Assembly (NCBI GenBank): GCA_021155045.1
Contig: JAJNQB010000021.1
Coordinates: forward strand, 1-64,000
Length of the DNA stretch: 64,000 nt
Origin: Arcticibacter sp.
GTDB taxonomy: Bacteria > Bacteroidota > Bacteroidia > 2-12-FULL-35-15
Direction: 5' to 3'
This document shows, in pieces, positions 51,191 through 60,896 of this stretch. Numbering within the stretch: position 1 is the stretch's first letter; each line of letters begins with the position of its first letter. Made by a program: the position numbers and the translations under genes. The notes beneath the pieces are model-generated. The model worked only from the letters and a program-made list of their open reading frames with translations, was not told the DNA's origin and made no database searches.

Positions 51191-51830
51191 ATCTCAAATC
51201 TTCAATTGAAATTCCAGGATGTGCTTTTGTGTTAAATGTAAAATCAGCATCAGCAATTGCTGTATTGGTTTCAAATTTTTTGATTTCATAGGTATGTGTT
51301 GAACCATCTTTCATCATCATTTTTACCATTGAAATTTGTTTTTTTGTTTTATCAATATACAATTTAACGGTATGGTATTTTTTCTTGTCAGGATTTTCTG
51401 GGTATAATGCAATTATCTGTTGTGTTGCAGTTTCACTTTCGAATTTATATTTAAATCCTTTTTCATACATAGTAAAAATGGTCGTTGGATTTACTCCATC
51501 TTCTTTATCGTTTTCTGCCTCTTTTATTTGAACTTCATTGGCATCTTTGATATAATCCCAAAGTGTTTTTCCATCGCAATAAATTTCATGACCTGGAATT
51601 TCTAATTTGTATTTGCTTCCTTTGGTTTGTATTTTACCATTTTGTGTGTCTTTCGATTTGTCTTTCTTTTCTACTGTAAAGGCAAATTCAGCTTTAATAC
51701 TTGTATAGGCTTTTGTTTTAGCACTTAATTCATCTAAAATTGTTTTTGCTTTGGGGTCGTTTTGAGCATTTAAAATAGAAGTGCTAGCGATTGCAATAAA
51801 GGCAATAATTGAATTTTTTTTAATAAACAT
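51189..51830 (-). CDS. LolA-like outer-membrane lipoprotein carrier protein
   Basis: 213 residues with a signal peptide (IIAFIAIASTSILNAQ). The mature part has the half-open beta-barrel pattern of LolA: AKTILDELSAKTKAYTSIKAEFAFTVE, KGKIQTKGSKYKLEIPGHEIYCDGKTLWDYI, and a DADFTFNTK end. LolA shuttles lipoproteins across the periplasm to the outer membrane. The many lipoproteins here are plausible cargo. It follows the ftsK gene by 13 nt and is probably co-transcribed with it. Confidence 0.87.
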   Translation of the reverse strand: MFIKKNSIIAFIAIASTSILNAQNDPKAKTILDELSAKTKAYTSIKAEFAFTVEKKDKSKDTQNGKIQTKGSKYKLEIPGHEIYCDGKTLWDYIKDANEVQIKEAENDKEDGVNPTTIFTMYEKGFKYKFESETATQQIIALYPENPDKKKYHTVKLYIDKTKKQISMVKMMMKDGSTHTYEIKKFETNTAIADADFTFNTKAHPGISIEDLR

Positions 51831-51843
51831 TTTGATTCTTTTT

Positions 51844-54354
51844 TTAATTGTTGTCTTTGTTATTCAAAAACTGTTCCAAAGATAACATATCTTTTATTCT
51901 TACCTCACGAGCCTTTGAACCTTCGAATGGACCTATGATTCCTGCGGCTTCTAATTGGTCAATAATTCTACCAGCACGATTATATCCTAGTTTTAATCTT
52001 CTTTGTAAAAGTGAAGCTGAGCCTTGTTGTGTAGAAACCACAATTTGAGCAGCTTCATTAAATAAGTTGTCACGTTCGCTTGGGTCAAGTTCTCCTTTTC
52101 CGCCACCTTCGCCAGATTCATCAACATATTCTGGAAGTTTAAATGCTTCAGGATAACCTCTTTGGTCGCCAATAAACTGACAAATTTTTTCAACTTCTGG
52201 AGTATCAACAAATGCACATTGCAAACGAATTAAATCGTTCCCTGTTGAAAGCAACATATCTCCTCTTCCAATGAGTTGTTCTGCGCCACCTGAATCTAAA
52301 ATTGTTCTCGAATCGATTTTTGAAGTAACTCTAAAAGCAATTCGGGCGGGGAAATTTGCTTTGATAGTTCCTGTAATAATATTTACGGATGGTCGTTGTG
52401 TTGCTATGATGAGGTGTATTCCAATTGCTCTGGCTAATTGTGCCAAACGTGCGATAGGGGTTTCTACTTCTTTACCTGCTGTCATAATTAAATCAGCAAA
52501 CTCATCCACAACCAAAACAATGTATGGTAAAAATTTATGTCCATTGTTTGGGTTTAATTTTCTTGCAATAAATTTTGCATTGTATTCCTTTAAATTTCTT
52601 ACTTGTGCTTCTTTCAATAAATCATAGCGTTGATCCATTTCAATACACAAACTATTAAGTGTATGAATTACTTTTTTTGTATCCGTAATAATTGCTTCGG
52701 CACTATCAGGTAGTTTGGCTAAAAAGTGGCGTTCAATTTTATTGAATAGTGTAAGCTCTACTTTTTTAGGGTCAACTAAAACAAATTTTATTTGTGACGG
52801 ATGTTTTTTATAAAGTAATGAAACTAAAACAGCATTCAATCCTACTGATTTTCCTTGTCCTGTAGCGCCTGCCATCAATAGATGTGGCATTTTTGCTAAG
52901 TCGGTAATAAACGTTTCGTTGCTAATTGTTTTTCCAAGAGCAACAGGCAAGTCCATTGTAGAGTTTTGAAATTTTTCTGAACTTAATATCGAACGCATAG
53001 GAACCATTTCGGCATTTTGGTTAGGTACTTCGATTCCTATAGTTCCTTTACCTGGTATCGGTGCTATAATACGTATTCCTAGTGCTGAAAGACTTAAGGC
53101 AATATCATCTTCCAGGTTTTTGATCTTAGAAATTCTAACACCGGCAGCAGGAATAATTTCGTAAAGTGTAACGGTTGGACCAACAGTAGCTTTAATTTTT
53201 TCTATTTCTATTCCATAATCGCCAAGTGTTTTTAAAATACGGTCTTTGTTGGCATTTAGCTCTTCTGTATTTATTTTTATGTCTTTTGACCCGCCATAAT
53301 TTTCGAGTAAATCCAAATGAGGGAATTGATAATTTCCTAAATCTAATGTAGGATCGTATTCGCCAACTTGTGATACCAGCGCTTCTGCAATTTCCTCGGG
53401 AGATAGCTCTTCTTCTTTTGTTTCGGTTTGTTCAACAGTAAATTGAACACCATCTGCATTTTCAGATAAAATAATTGCTTCTTTTTTTTCTTCAATAACA
53501 GGCGAAATTTCTTCTATTTCATGTTTTTCCTCTTCTTTAACTTCAGGTTCAGCAATTGGTTCTTCTTCATTGTTTACAATCTCAAAACCATCTTCGTCTT
53601 TTAATCTGTTTTTTAGAACGATTGGCTCTTCTTCCTGAATAGGTTCTTCAATGGCTTCTTCTTTTTTGCTGAGATCAAAAGAAAAATTAAATGCAGCAAC
53701 CAAGTAAATGATAAAACTAAACAAAAGTAAAATTCCCGAACCAACAGCACCGATAAGTGAATTTAGGTTTTCAATCATTGTGAAACCAAATGCTCCACCA
53801 AGAAAAAAATAGTTGTTGTGAAAAATAAAGCCAAGCGTTAAAGAAATAAAAATTATAAAAAAGAAAGAATGGATATATACTTTTTTGCTGTCGAACAGTT
53901 GTATGTTTAATGCAATACGCATTCCCAAAACCATAGAAATGAAGGAAAAGATGTAAGAAGCAACACCAAACCACTTGTGAATAAAAATATGAGAAAGAAG
54001 CGCTCCGAATTTCCCCAGCCAATTATTTACTTGAACTTCTGAAGAAAACAAATTGCTTACAACTTTGTCTTGATCGGTTTGCCAAGTAAATAAAAACGAA
54101 GTAAAAGCAATCGCTAAATAAACAGAAAATAAGAGTAAGCTAAACCCAAATATTTTTTGAAAACGTTCGTTTTTAACAAAAGAAAAAAGATTGTTTATTT
54201 TTTGAAAAATAGACAGCTTACCATCTGATTCTGCCGGCTTTTTCTCTTTTGGTGTTCGAGGCGTTTTGGGTTTGCTTTCGTTACCGGAAAGTTTATCTTC
54301 AATCGTTTCGTCCTTTATGGTGTTTCGTAATGTATTTTTTTTAATTTCAGTCAT
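51844..54354 (-). CDS. ftsK: DNA translocase FtsK/SpoIIIE
   Basis: 836 residues. Four N-terminal membrane helices (about 65-230) lead to an acidic Glu/Pro-rich linker (about 230-325) and the RecA-like motor. Walker A is GATGQGKSVGLNAVL near 494 and Walker B IVLVVDEFADLIM. RPSVNIITGTIKANFPARIAFRV is also family-typical. The C-terminal gamma winged-helix domain (AAQIVVSTQQGSASLLQRRLKLGYNRAGRIIDQLE), which reads polar KOPS-like sites, is complete. It pumps DNA through the septum during division. The gene lies upstream of the LolA-like gene on the same strand. Confidence 0.95.
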   Translation of the reverse strand: MTEIKKNTLRNTIKDETIEDKLSGNESKPKTPRTPKEKKPAESDGKLSIFQKINNLFSFVKNERFQKIFGFSLLLFSVYLAIAFTSFLFTWQTDQDKVVSNLFSSEVQVNNWLGKFGALLSHIFIHKWFGVASYIFSFISMVLGMRIALNIQLFDSKKVYIHSFFFIIFISLTLGFIFHNNYFFLGGAFGFTMIENLNSLIGAVGSGILLLFSFIIYLVAAFNFSFDLSKKEEAIEEPIQEEEPIVLKNRLKDEDGFEIVNNEEEPIAEPEVKEEEKHEIEEISPVIEEKKEAIILSENADGVQFTVEQTETKEEELSPEEIAEALVSQVGEYDPTLDLGNYQFPHLDLLENYGGSKDIKINTEELNANKDRILKTLGDYGIEIEKIKATVGPTVTLYEIIPAAGVRISKIKNLEDDIALSLSALGIRIIAPIPGKGTIGIEVPNQNAEMVPMRSILSSEKFQNSTMDLPVALGKTISNETFITDLAKMPHLLMAGATGQGKSVGLNAVLVSLLYKKHPSQIKFVLVDPKKVELTLFNKIERHFLAKLPDSAEAIITDTKKVIHTLNSLCIEMDQRYDLLKEAQVRNLKEYNAKFIARKLNPNNGHKFLPYIVLVVDEFADLIMTAGKEVETPIARLAQLARAIGIHLIIATQRPSVNIITGTIKANFPARIAFRVTSKIDSRTILDSGGAEQLIGRGDMLLSTGNDLIRLQCAFVDTPEVEKICQFIGDQRGYPEAFKLPEYVDESGEGGGKGELDPSERDNLFNEAAQIVVSTQQGSASLLQRRLKLGYNRAGRIIDQLEAAGIIGPFEGSKAREVRIKDMLSLEQFLNNKDNN

Positions 54355-54540
54355 TTAGTCTTAAATGGTTTAAACCAACCAAAATTAAGTAAATGCATAG
54401 CCTAGTGTGGCTTTTTAATTAAAATCTTATAAACTACTAATTGTGGATAAATGCTGGTTATTAGGCTTTTTGATTAAAAATAAGACAAAATAGGTACAAT
54501 ATAATTTGATTTTAAGCGTTTCTCAAGCGGATATTTTTAT

Positions 54541-54548
54541 TTACTTTG
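54541..54548 (+). promoter_or_regulatory. Probable -7 box (TTACTTTG, one mismatch) for porQ
   Basis: Matches TAnnTTTG except at the second base, 5 nt before ATG 54554. Weak alone, but its placement agrees with the short leaders elsewhere in the window. Confidence 0.3.
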
Positions 54549-54553
54549 TAAAG

Positions 54554-55615
54554 ATGAATTTTAAACGCGTAGTTTTTCTTTTTTGTGCAATTGCTGTAGC
54601 TGTGAGTACTAAGGCTCAAGTGGGAGGAAACAATACTTTTGAATTTTTAAATCTGCCAATTTCTGCAAGAGTTACGGCTTTGGGTGGCAACCTTATTTCT
54701 GTAAAAGATAATGACTTGAACGTTTCCTTGATAAATCCTTCATTGCTTACTGATTCAATGGATAATAATATTGCATTGAGTTATGTAAACTATTTTGCGG
54801 ATGTAAATTATGGATATGTTGCTTATGCCAAAAAAATTAAAAAAATTGGTTTGATGAGTTTTGGAATTCAGTATTTAGATTATGGAAAATTTATTAGAGC
54901 AGATGAAATTGGTAATACAGATGGAACCTTTGGCGCAAGTGAAATGAGCTTTAATGTTTCTTATGCCAGAAGCATAATTGATAGCAACCTAACTATTGGA
55001 GCAACTTTAAAAACAATATATTCTCAATTAGAATCTTACACTTCTTCTGGTTCTGCTTTGGATATAGGTGCTACTTATGTGCGCCCAAAACAAAATTTTG
55101 TGGTAGCTGCAGTAATTAAAAATATTGGAAGACAATGGAAAACATACACACCTGGTAATCGTGAACCTCTGCCTTTTGAAATTCAAATTGGTATTTCAAA
55201 AAAACCCAAACATGTCCCTTTTCGTTATTCTATCATTTATGAAAATATAGAAAAATGGAATCTGACTTATGTCGACCCTGCTGTTTCTACTACTGACCCT
55301 TTAACTGGCGACCCAATCAAACAAAACAAATACAAAAATTTTGGAGATAAATTAATGCGACATATAGTTGTTGGAGGCGAATTTATCATTACTAAAAATT
55401 TATTTTTACGATTAGGATATAATTATCAGAGAAGAGCAGAATTAAAAATTGCCGAAAAAAGAGGAATGACAGGTTTTTCTTTTGGCTTTGGATTTAGAAT
55501 CTATAAATTCCATTTTAGTTATGGTAGAGCTGTATATCACCTTGCTGGCGCTACTAATAATTTCTCAATCAGCTTTGATTTAAACAGCTTTCATAAAACA
55601 GTGGCACGAATGTAA
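54554..55615 (+). CDS. porQ: Type IX secretion system protein PorQ
   Basis: 353 residues from ATG 54554. The 16 codons upstream are out of keeping with a signal peptide. The signal sequence (VVFLFCAIAVAVSTKAQ) is followed by the characteristic NNTFEFLNLPISARVTALGGNLISVKDNDLNVSLINPSLL and a 14-strand outer-membrane barrel ending in RLGYNYQRRAELKI and FSISFDLNSFHKTV. PorQ works with PorU, PorV and PorZ in attaching T9SS cargo to the surface. The T9SS cargo proteins in this window are probable clients. Confidence 0.87.
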   Translation: MNFKRVVFLFCAIAVAVSTKAQVGGNNTFEFLNLPISARVTALGGNLISVKDNDLNVSLINPSLLTDSMDNNIALSYVNYFADVNYGYVAYAKKIKKIGLMSFGIQYLDYGKFIRADEIGNTDGTFGASEMSFNVSYARSIIDSNLTIGATLKTIYSQLESYTSSGSALDIGATYVRPKQNFVVAAVIKNIGRQWKTYTPGNREPLPFEIQIGISKKPKHVPFRYSIIYENIEKWNLTYVDPAVSTTDPLTGDPIKQNKYKNFGDKLMRHIVVGGEFIITKNLFLRLGYNYQRRAELKIAEKRGMTGFSFGFGFRIYKFHFSYGRAVYHLAGATNNFSISFDLNSFHKTVARM

Positions 55616-55706
55616 TTACATTGTGAATAAACTTGTGTAAAACCAAACTCTTATTGTTTAAAGTATTCTAAATATTGGTTAATTTCGCATAACCAAAATA
55701 TTTTTT

Positions 55707-57755
55707 GTGAAAAAAGTAGTTTCTTTTATTCGTCATAGTCATCCAGAAATATACAAAGCAATACTTTTTGTAATTGCTATTGGTTTGATTGTTTACATTT
55801 TTCCCAAACAAGGTAAATTCAAATATGAGTATAAAAATTTAAAAGGAAAACCTTGGCATCATGATGATTTGATTGCTCCTTTTGATTTTTCTATCAGAAA
55901 ATCAAAAGATGAATTAGCCACCGAAAAATCTACTATAATTACAAACCATCGTCCTTATTTTAAATTCGATACATCTATACTTAAAAAAAAGAAAGAAAAG
56001 TTTTTAAAAGATGTAAATGAAAATAATTCGGGTAAGGGAAAAAGTATTTTAAAAGACAGGCATGTTTCTCTTTGTTTGTATTTATTAGACAGTATTTATT
56101 CAAAAGGAATAATTGAGCCTAATAAGGCAATAGAAGACAAGCCTGCTGATTATACTGTATTTGTTTTAAAAAATAATGTTGCAGAAGAAAAAGACTTAAA
56201 TGATTTTTATACCATAAAGTCTGCTTATGAATTTATACAACAAAAAATTTCTGACAATGTAAATTTATCGCAGCTTTTAGAAAATGCCATTGCTCACAAT
56301 GTTTTTTATGATAAAGTAACTTCTGATAAAGTCTTAAATCAAAGCATGGAAGACATTTTGCCTAGCAGAGACATTATAGTTAAAGATCAAAAAATTATTT
56401 CGAAAGGTGATATTGTTGATCTCGAAAAATATCAAGTTATTGAATCTCTTCAGTATGAATATGATTCTCAAGAACACGGCACAACAAATTTTGCTTTTAT
56501 ACTGTTAGGGCAATTGATTTTGGTAACTATTACCATGGCTATATTAACCATGTTTTTATTTGTATTTCGAAAAGAAATTTATTCCGATAACGCCAAAATT
56601 ACTTTTGTTTTATTATTAATGGTATTACAAGTGCTGATGGCAAAAATGGCAGTTAATTCACAAACATTTAGCTTGTATCTTTTGCCGTTTTGTATTTTGC
56701 CTGTTGTTATTCGAGCATTTTACGATACACGTGTAGCATTGTTCGTTCATTTAGTAACCATACTTATCATTTCATTTATGGTTCCTAATCGTTTTGAATT
56801 TGCATTTATTCAATTGTTGGGTGGAATGGTAGCCATTTTTAGCATTGTGAACATGCGTAATCGTTCACAAATTTTTATTTCGGCTTTACTGATTTTTTTT
56901 ACCTATAGTATTTCTTATTTTGGAATTACCATAATACAAGAAGGAGGAAGTGATGTAATCACTTGGTACGATTTTGCATGGTTTGGAGTTAGTGCTTTAC
57001 TTACTATATTTTCGTATCCTTTAATTTTTGTTTTTGAAAAACTGTTTGGATTTATCTCTGATGTTTCTTTGCTTGAGCTTTCTGATACCAACAGAAAGTT
57101 ATTGCGAGAATTGGCTTCTCGTGCTCCTGGTACTTTTCAACATTCATTACAAGTGGCTAATTTGGCAGAAGATGCTATTTATGCAATTGGCGGAAATACT
57201 TTGTTGATAAGAGCAGGAGCATTATACCATGATATCGGTAAAATGGAAATGCCAATGTATTTTATCGAAAATCAAGCTGGAGGAGTAAACCCACATGGCG
57301 AAATGAGTTTTGATGAAAGTGCCTCAATCATTATTAGCCATGTTATAAAAGGAATTGAAATAGCTAAGAAAAATAATTTACCGGAGCAAATTATTGATTT
57401 TATTCGCACACATCATGGCACCACGATTACTGCTTATTTTTATCGTTCTTTTCAGAATACTTTTCCAGAAGAACAAGTTGATGAATCAAAATTTCATTAT
57501 CCAGGACCGATTCCTTTTTCGAAAGAAACTGCCGTGTTGATGATGGCAGATTCTGTGGAAGCAGCTTCCAGAAGTTTAAAAAAATACGATGCCGAAACAA
57601 TTGATGCATTGGTAGAAAAAATAATTGGTTCTCAAATTGAACAACAACAGTTTATAAATTCCGATATCACTTTTAAAGATATTACTACTCTTAAAAAAAT
57701 GTTCAAGAAAAAACTCATGAATATTTATCATGTGAGGGTAGAGTATCCGAGGTAA
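55707..57755 (+). CDS. pgpH: PgpH-type c-di-AMP phosphodiesterase (7TM receptor, HD domain)
   Basis: 682 residues with a GTG start. One N-terminal helix and a periplasmic 7TMR-HDED domain (about 40-265) are followed by seven membrane helices (about 270-460). The cytoplasmic HD domain has SRAPGTFQHSLQVANLAEDAI near 478, GALYHDIGKMEMP (HD pair near 508) and IRTHHGTT. This architecture belongs to PgpH, which degrades c-di-AMP. A stop-start overlap of 1 nt couples it to the next small membrane protein. The YbbR/CdaR-like gene of the same signalling system is also in this window. Confidence 0.88.
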   Translation: MKKVVSFIRHSHPEIYKAILFVIAIGLIVYIFPKQGKFKYEYKNLKGKPWHHDDLIAPFDFSIRKSKDELATEKSTIITNHRPYFKFDTSILKKKKEKFLKDVNENNSGKGKSILKDRHVSLCLYLLDSIYSKGIIEPNKAIEDKPADYTVFVLKNNVAEEKDLNDFYTIKSAYEFIQQKISDNVNLSQLLENAIAHNVFYDKVTSDKVLNQSMEDILPSRDIIVKDQKIISKGDIVDLEKYQVIESLQYEYDSQEHGTTNFAFILLGQLILVTITMAILTMFLFVFRKEIYSDNAKITFVLLLMVLQVLMAKMAVNSQTFSLYLLPFCILPVVIRAFYDTRVALFVHLVTILIISFMVPNRFEFAFIQLLGGMVAIFSIVNMRNRSQIFISALLIFFTYSISYFGITIIQEGGSDVITWYDFAWFGVSALLTIFSYPLIFVFEKLFGFISDVSLLELSDTNRKLLRELASRAPGTFQHSLQVANLAEDAIYAIGGNTLLIRAGALYHDIGKMEMPMYFIENQAGGVNPHGEMSFDESASIIISHVIKGIEIAKKNNLPEQIIDFIRTHHGTTITAYFYRSFQNTFPEEQVDESKFHYPGPIPFSKETAVLMMADSVEAASRSLKKYDAETIDALVEKIIGSQIEQQQFINSDITFKDITTLKKMFKKKLMNIYHVRVEYPR

Positions 57756-58276
57756 TGAAAACTGAAATTGAAAAAATATCTTTTGGGCCTACATTTGAAG
57801 GAGTTTTTTCTTTTTTTGGCTTGGTGTTAATTCCAATTGGAGTAGCTATGTTCTTTGTTTTTGAGACAATGTTTTTTGCTCCTTTGATTCTTATAATTGG
57901 ATTAATAATATTTCTACAAATAAAAGAGGTTTTAATAAATTATAGTACGAAGCAAATAAAAAGCTACGTAAGTATTTTGATTTATAAAACTGGTAGATGG
58001 GAAAGTTTAGAAAAATATAAGTGGATTGGACTCGATTCAATAAATGAAACTAAAACTTTTAATAGTAGAGGAGGGTCTAACACTGTCAAAATTAAGTATT
58101 ATGACGTTTTCTTGTTTGATGAATATAAAAAAAACAAGTTGCTACTAAAAACATTTGATAGGCGCTTAGAAGCAGAAAAGTTTAGTCATGAATTTTCTTT
58201 AAAATTAAATATACAGAAAGTAGAATTACCCAGAATTAAACCACATGAACGTGATTTAAAACGAAAGTATAACTAA
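57755..58276 (+). CDS. Small two-helix membrane protein with PH-like domain
   Basis: 173 residues. Two closely spaced helices (about 15-52) are followed by a beta-strand-rich cytoplasmic domain with NTVKIKYYDVFLFDEY and TFDRRLEAEKFSHEF, similar in pattern to bacterial PH-like domains. I recognise no established family name. The ATG overlaps the pgpH stop (TAATG), strongly suggesting joint production and perhaps a physical partnership. The last 4 nt overlap the convergent lysA gene. Confidence 0.78.
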   Translation: MKTEIEKISFGPTFEGVFSFFGLVLIPIGVAMFFVFETMFFAPLILIIGLIIFLQIKEVLINYSTKQIKSYVSILIYKTGRWESLEKYKWIGLDSINETKTFNSRGGSNTVKIKYYDVFLFDEYKKNKLLLKTFDRRLEAEKFSHEFSLKLNIQKVELPRIKPHERDLKRKYN

Positions 58277-59439
58277 ATTTCATCCGAATAAATATCTTTA
58301 GCTCTATCTCTTAAATTATAAGCAGAACTCATCACTTCGCCATAAGCCCCAGCAGTTCTGATAGCAATTATATCTCCTCGTTTTGTTTCAGGTAAGTTTA
58401 CCGCTTTGCCAAAACAATCAGAACTTTCGCAGATAGGACCAACTACATCGTACTTCAAAATTTTTGATTCTGTATTTGTGTTTTGCGATATGTTTTCAAT
58501 TTTATGATATGCTTGATACAATGCAGGGCGCATTAACTCTGTCATGCCAGCATCTAAAATGGCAAAATTAGTACTTACTCCTTTTTTTATGTACAATACT
58601 TTTGAAATCAATGAGCCACACTGGGCAACAATCGCTCTTCCTAGTTCGAAATGTACTTTTTGGTTTGGGCGTAATTCTAAAAATTCATTAAACAATTTAA
58701 AATATGCTGCAAAGTCTGGTAATTGATTTGTATCAGGCTCATGGTAATCAACGCCTAAACCTCCTCCAACATTAATATTTTCAATTTCTATTTTATGACT
58801 CACAAACCAAGATTGAATTTCATTCACCTTTAAACACAACGATTTGAATGCGCTCAAATCTGTTATTTGCGAACCAATATGAAAATGCAAGCCAATTAAT
58901 TTAATGTTTTTTAAATTCGGTAGTTGATTACAAACTTCTTCTAATTCCCATAAATTAATACCGAATTTATTTTCCTCTAAACCTGTGGTAATGTATTTAT
59001 GTGTGTTTGCATTTACATTTGGATTTATTCGTAATGCAATATTCGCTATTTTGTTTTTAGCAGTAGCAAGTGTATTTATTACTTCAATTTCTTGTAAACT
59101 TTCGCAGTTGAAACAAAATATATTTTCATCTAGAGCAAAATTAATTTCATCATCATTTTTTCCAACGCCAGCAAAAACAATATGGTCAGAGCTGAATCCA
59201 CATTCTACAGCTTTTTTTACTTCGTTACCACTTACACAGTCGGCACCAATATTGAACGACTTAATAATATTTAAAAGTTTATTGTTTGCATTTGCTTTTA
59301 AAGCGTAGTGAACAGTAAAATTGTATTTATCACTTTCAGCTTTTATCGCTCTCAGCGTCTTTTTCAATACATCCACATCATAATAATAAAATGGAGTTTT
59401 GATGGATTCTAATTTTGGTATAATATCTTGATTGAACAT
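58273..59439 (-). CDS. lysA: Diaminopimelate decarboxylase
   Basis: 388 residues, slightly short for LysA but complete. FTVHYALKANANNK carries the PLP Lys, then GADCVSGNEVKKAV, NVNANTHKYITTGLEENKFG, GLHFHIGSQ, INVGGGLGVDYHEPD (PLP phosphate site), and VVGPICESSDCFGKAV with the dimer-interface Cys. It decarboxylates meso-diaminopimelate to lysine, the last lysine step. It lies 25 nt after lysC on the same strand, a lysine-pathway pair. The upstream steps are not in this window. Confidence 0.95.
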   Translation of the reverse strand: MFNQDIIPKLESIKTPFYYYDVDVLKKTLRAIKAESDKYNFTVHYALKANANNKLLNIIKSFNIGADCVSGNEVKKAVECGFSSDHIVFAGVGKNDDEINFALDENIFCFNCESLQEIEVINTLATAKNKIANIALRINPNVNANTHKYITTGLEENKFGINLWELEEVCNQLPNLKNIKLIGLHFHIGSQITDLSAFKSLCLKVNEIQSWFVSHKIEIENINVGGGLGVDYHEPDTNQLPDFAAYFKLFNEFLELRPNQKVHFELGRAIVAQCGSLISKVLYIKKGVSTNFAILDAGMTELMRPALYQAYHKIENISQNTNTESKILKYDVVGPICESSDCFGKAVNLPETKRGDIIAIRTAGAYGEVMSSAYNLRDRAKDIYSDEI

Positions 59440-59464
59440 TTTTTCTTTTTTATTTAAAACGCTT

Positions 59465-60775
59465 TTAAAACAATCCTTTGTTTAATGCTACCAATGTGTC
59501 TTTTTTTAATTTGCTATCTACCAATATAGATACATTGTTCGGACTTCCACCATAAGAAATCATACGTATGGGAATATTTTTAAGTGCATCAAAAATTTTG
59601 AAAGCATATCCTTGTTTTTCGGCAGTAAAATTTCCAACGATACAAACTATCGTTAAGTCTTTTTCTGTTTTTACAGAGCAAAACTCTTTTAATTCATTGG
59701 TAATAGCATCTAAATTTGTTGTGTTGTCAATCGTTAGTGATACAGCAACTTCAGAAGTTGTAATCATATCAATTGGTGTTTTGTAACGTTCAAAAATTTC
59801 GAATACAGCACGTAAAAAACCATAAGCCAAAAGCATTCGACCCGATTTAATACTAATTGCTGTGATGCCATCTTTTGCTGCAACGGCTTTTGTGCCATCT
59901 CCTGTTGATTTAGAAGTAATTACCGTTCCTTTTGCTTGTGGTTGCATGGTGTTTAAAAGGCGAACAGGAATGTTTCGCATTTGTGCTGGCAAGATACATG
60001 TTGGATGTAAAATTTTTGCTCCAAAATAAGCTAATTCAGCTGCTTCATCAAAAGAGAGTTCAGCAATAGGATGTGTTTTATCAACTATTCTTGGATCATT
60101 ATTATGCATTCCATCAATGTCGGTCCAGATTTGGATTTCATCTGATTGGATTGCTGCTCCAATAATTGTTGCTGTATAATCACTACCTCCACGTTTTAAA
60201 TTATCAATTTCTCCAAAAGCATTTCGGCAGATATAACCTTGTGTAATAAATAATTTTTTGTTGGGGTAGTTAGCCAATTCCGTTTTAGCATTTTGTTCGA
60301 TATATTTCATATCAGGTTCTTCGTTTTCATCTATTCGCATAAAATTTAAAGCGGGGAGCAAAACGGAATCAATATTTATTTCTTCTAAATGATAGTGAAA
60401 CATTGCTGTAGAAAGCAGTTCGCCTTGTGCTAAAATAGCACGTTCTTCATTTACTGTGAACATATCCATTGTAAACGAGCGTAAATAGTTGAAGTGTGAT
60501 TCAATTAGCTCTTTTGCTTTTGTTAAGCTATTTTCAGATTTGTATAATTGTTTTATAACATCAAAATATTTTTTTTCTAAAGCATCTATTAAATGTTTTG
60601 CCTTATCATTTTCTTTAGCATACAATGCATTTGCAATTTCAACAAGGTGGTTGGTTGTTCCGCTCATAGCAGATAGCACAACAATTTTTGGCACATCATC
60701 ATTAATCAAACTTACTAAGGCTTGCATTCGTTCTGCAGAACCAACAGAAGTTCCTCCAAATTTTAAAACTCTCAT
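59465..60775 (-). CDS. lysC: Aspartate kinase (monofunctional)
   Basis: 436 residues from ATG 60775, preferred to the TTG two codons upstream. The start MRVLKFGGTSVGSAERM is the kinase hallmark. SAMSGTTNHLVEIANAL, FITQGYICRNAFGEIDNLKRGGSDYTATIIGAAI and WTDIDGMHNNDPRIV complete the kinase domain. Two ACT domains occupy about 305-436 (ISIKSGRMLL and LTIVCIVGNF), implying allosteric inhibition, probably by lysine because lysA follows. There is no homoserine dehydrogenase domain. Confidence 0.95.
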   Translation of the reverse strand: MRVLKFGGTSVGSAERMQALVSLINDDVPKIVVLSAMSGTTNHLVEIANALYAKENDKAKHLIDALEKKYFDVIKQLYKSENSLTKAKELIESHFNYLRSFTMDMFTVNEERAILAQGELLSTAMFHYHLEEINIDSVLLPALNFMRIDENEEPDMKYIEQNAKTELANYPNKKLFITQGYICRNAFGEIDNLKRGGSDYTATIIGAAIQSDEIQIWTDIDGMHNNDPRIVDKTHPIAELSFDEAAELAYFGAKILHPTCILPAQMRNIPVRLLNTMQPQAKGTVITSKSTGDGTKAVAAKDGITAISIKSGRMLLAYGFLRAVFEIFERYKTPIDMITTSEVAVSLTIDNTTNLDAITNELKEFCSVKTEKDLTIVCIVGNFTAEKQGYAFKIFDALKNIPIRMISYGGSPNNVSILVDSKLKKDTLVALNKGLF

Positions 60776-60797
60776 ATTCAATTTTTATTTAGGGTAG

Positions 60798-60805
60798 CAA
60801 ATTTA
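60798..60805 (-). promoter_or_regulatory. Promoter -7 box (TAAATTTG) of lysC-lysA
   Basis: The minus strand reads TAAATTTG, 22 nt before ATG 60775. Confidence 0.5.
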
Positions 60806-60844
60806 AACTATTTGACTTAGTAAAAAAGTGCTGGTTTAAAATAA

Positions 60845-60876
60845 AAAAAACATCCACCTTTTGGCGGATGTTTTTC
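60845..60876. terminator. Terminator between the coiled-coil lipoprotein gene and the lysC promoter region
   Basis: Stem catccacc (60851-60858) / ggcggatg (60863-60870) with one internal mismatch, flanked by A8 and T5. It lies downstream of the lysC promoter but upstream in genome order, and terminates neighbouring minus-strand transcription or reads the other way. Confidence 0.75.
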
Positions 60877-60896
60877 TGTTTTTTCGTTATTTAATT

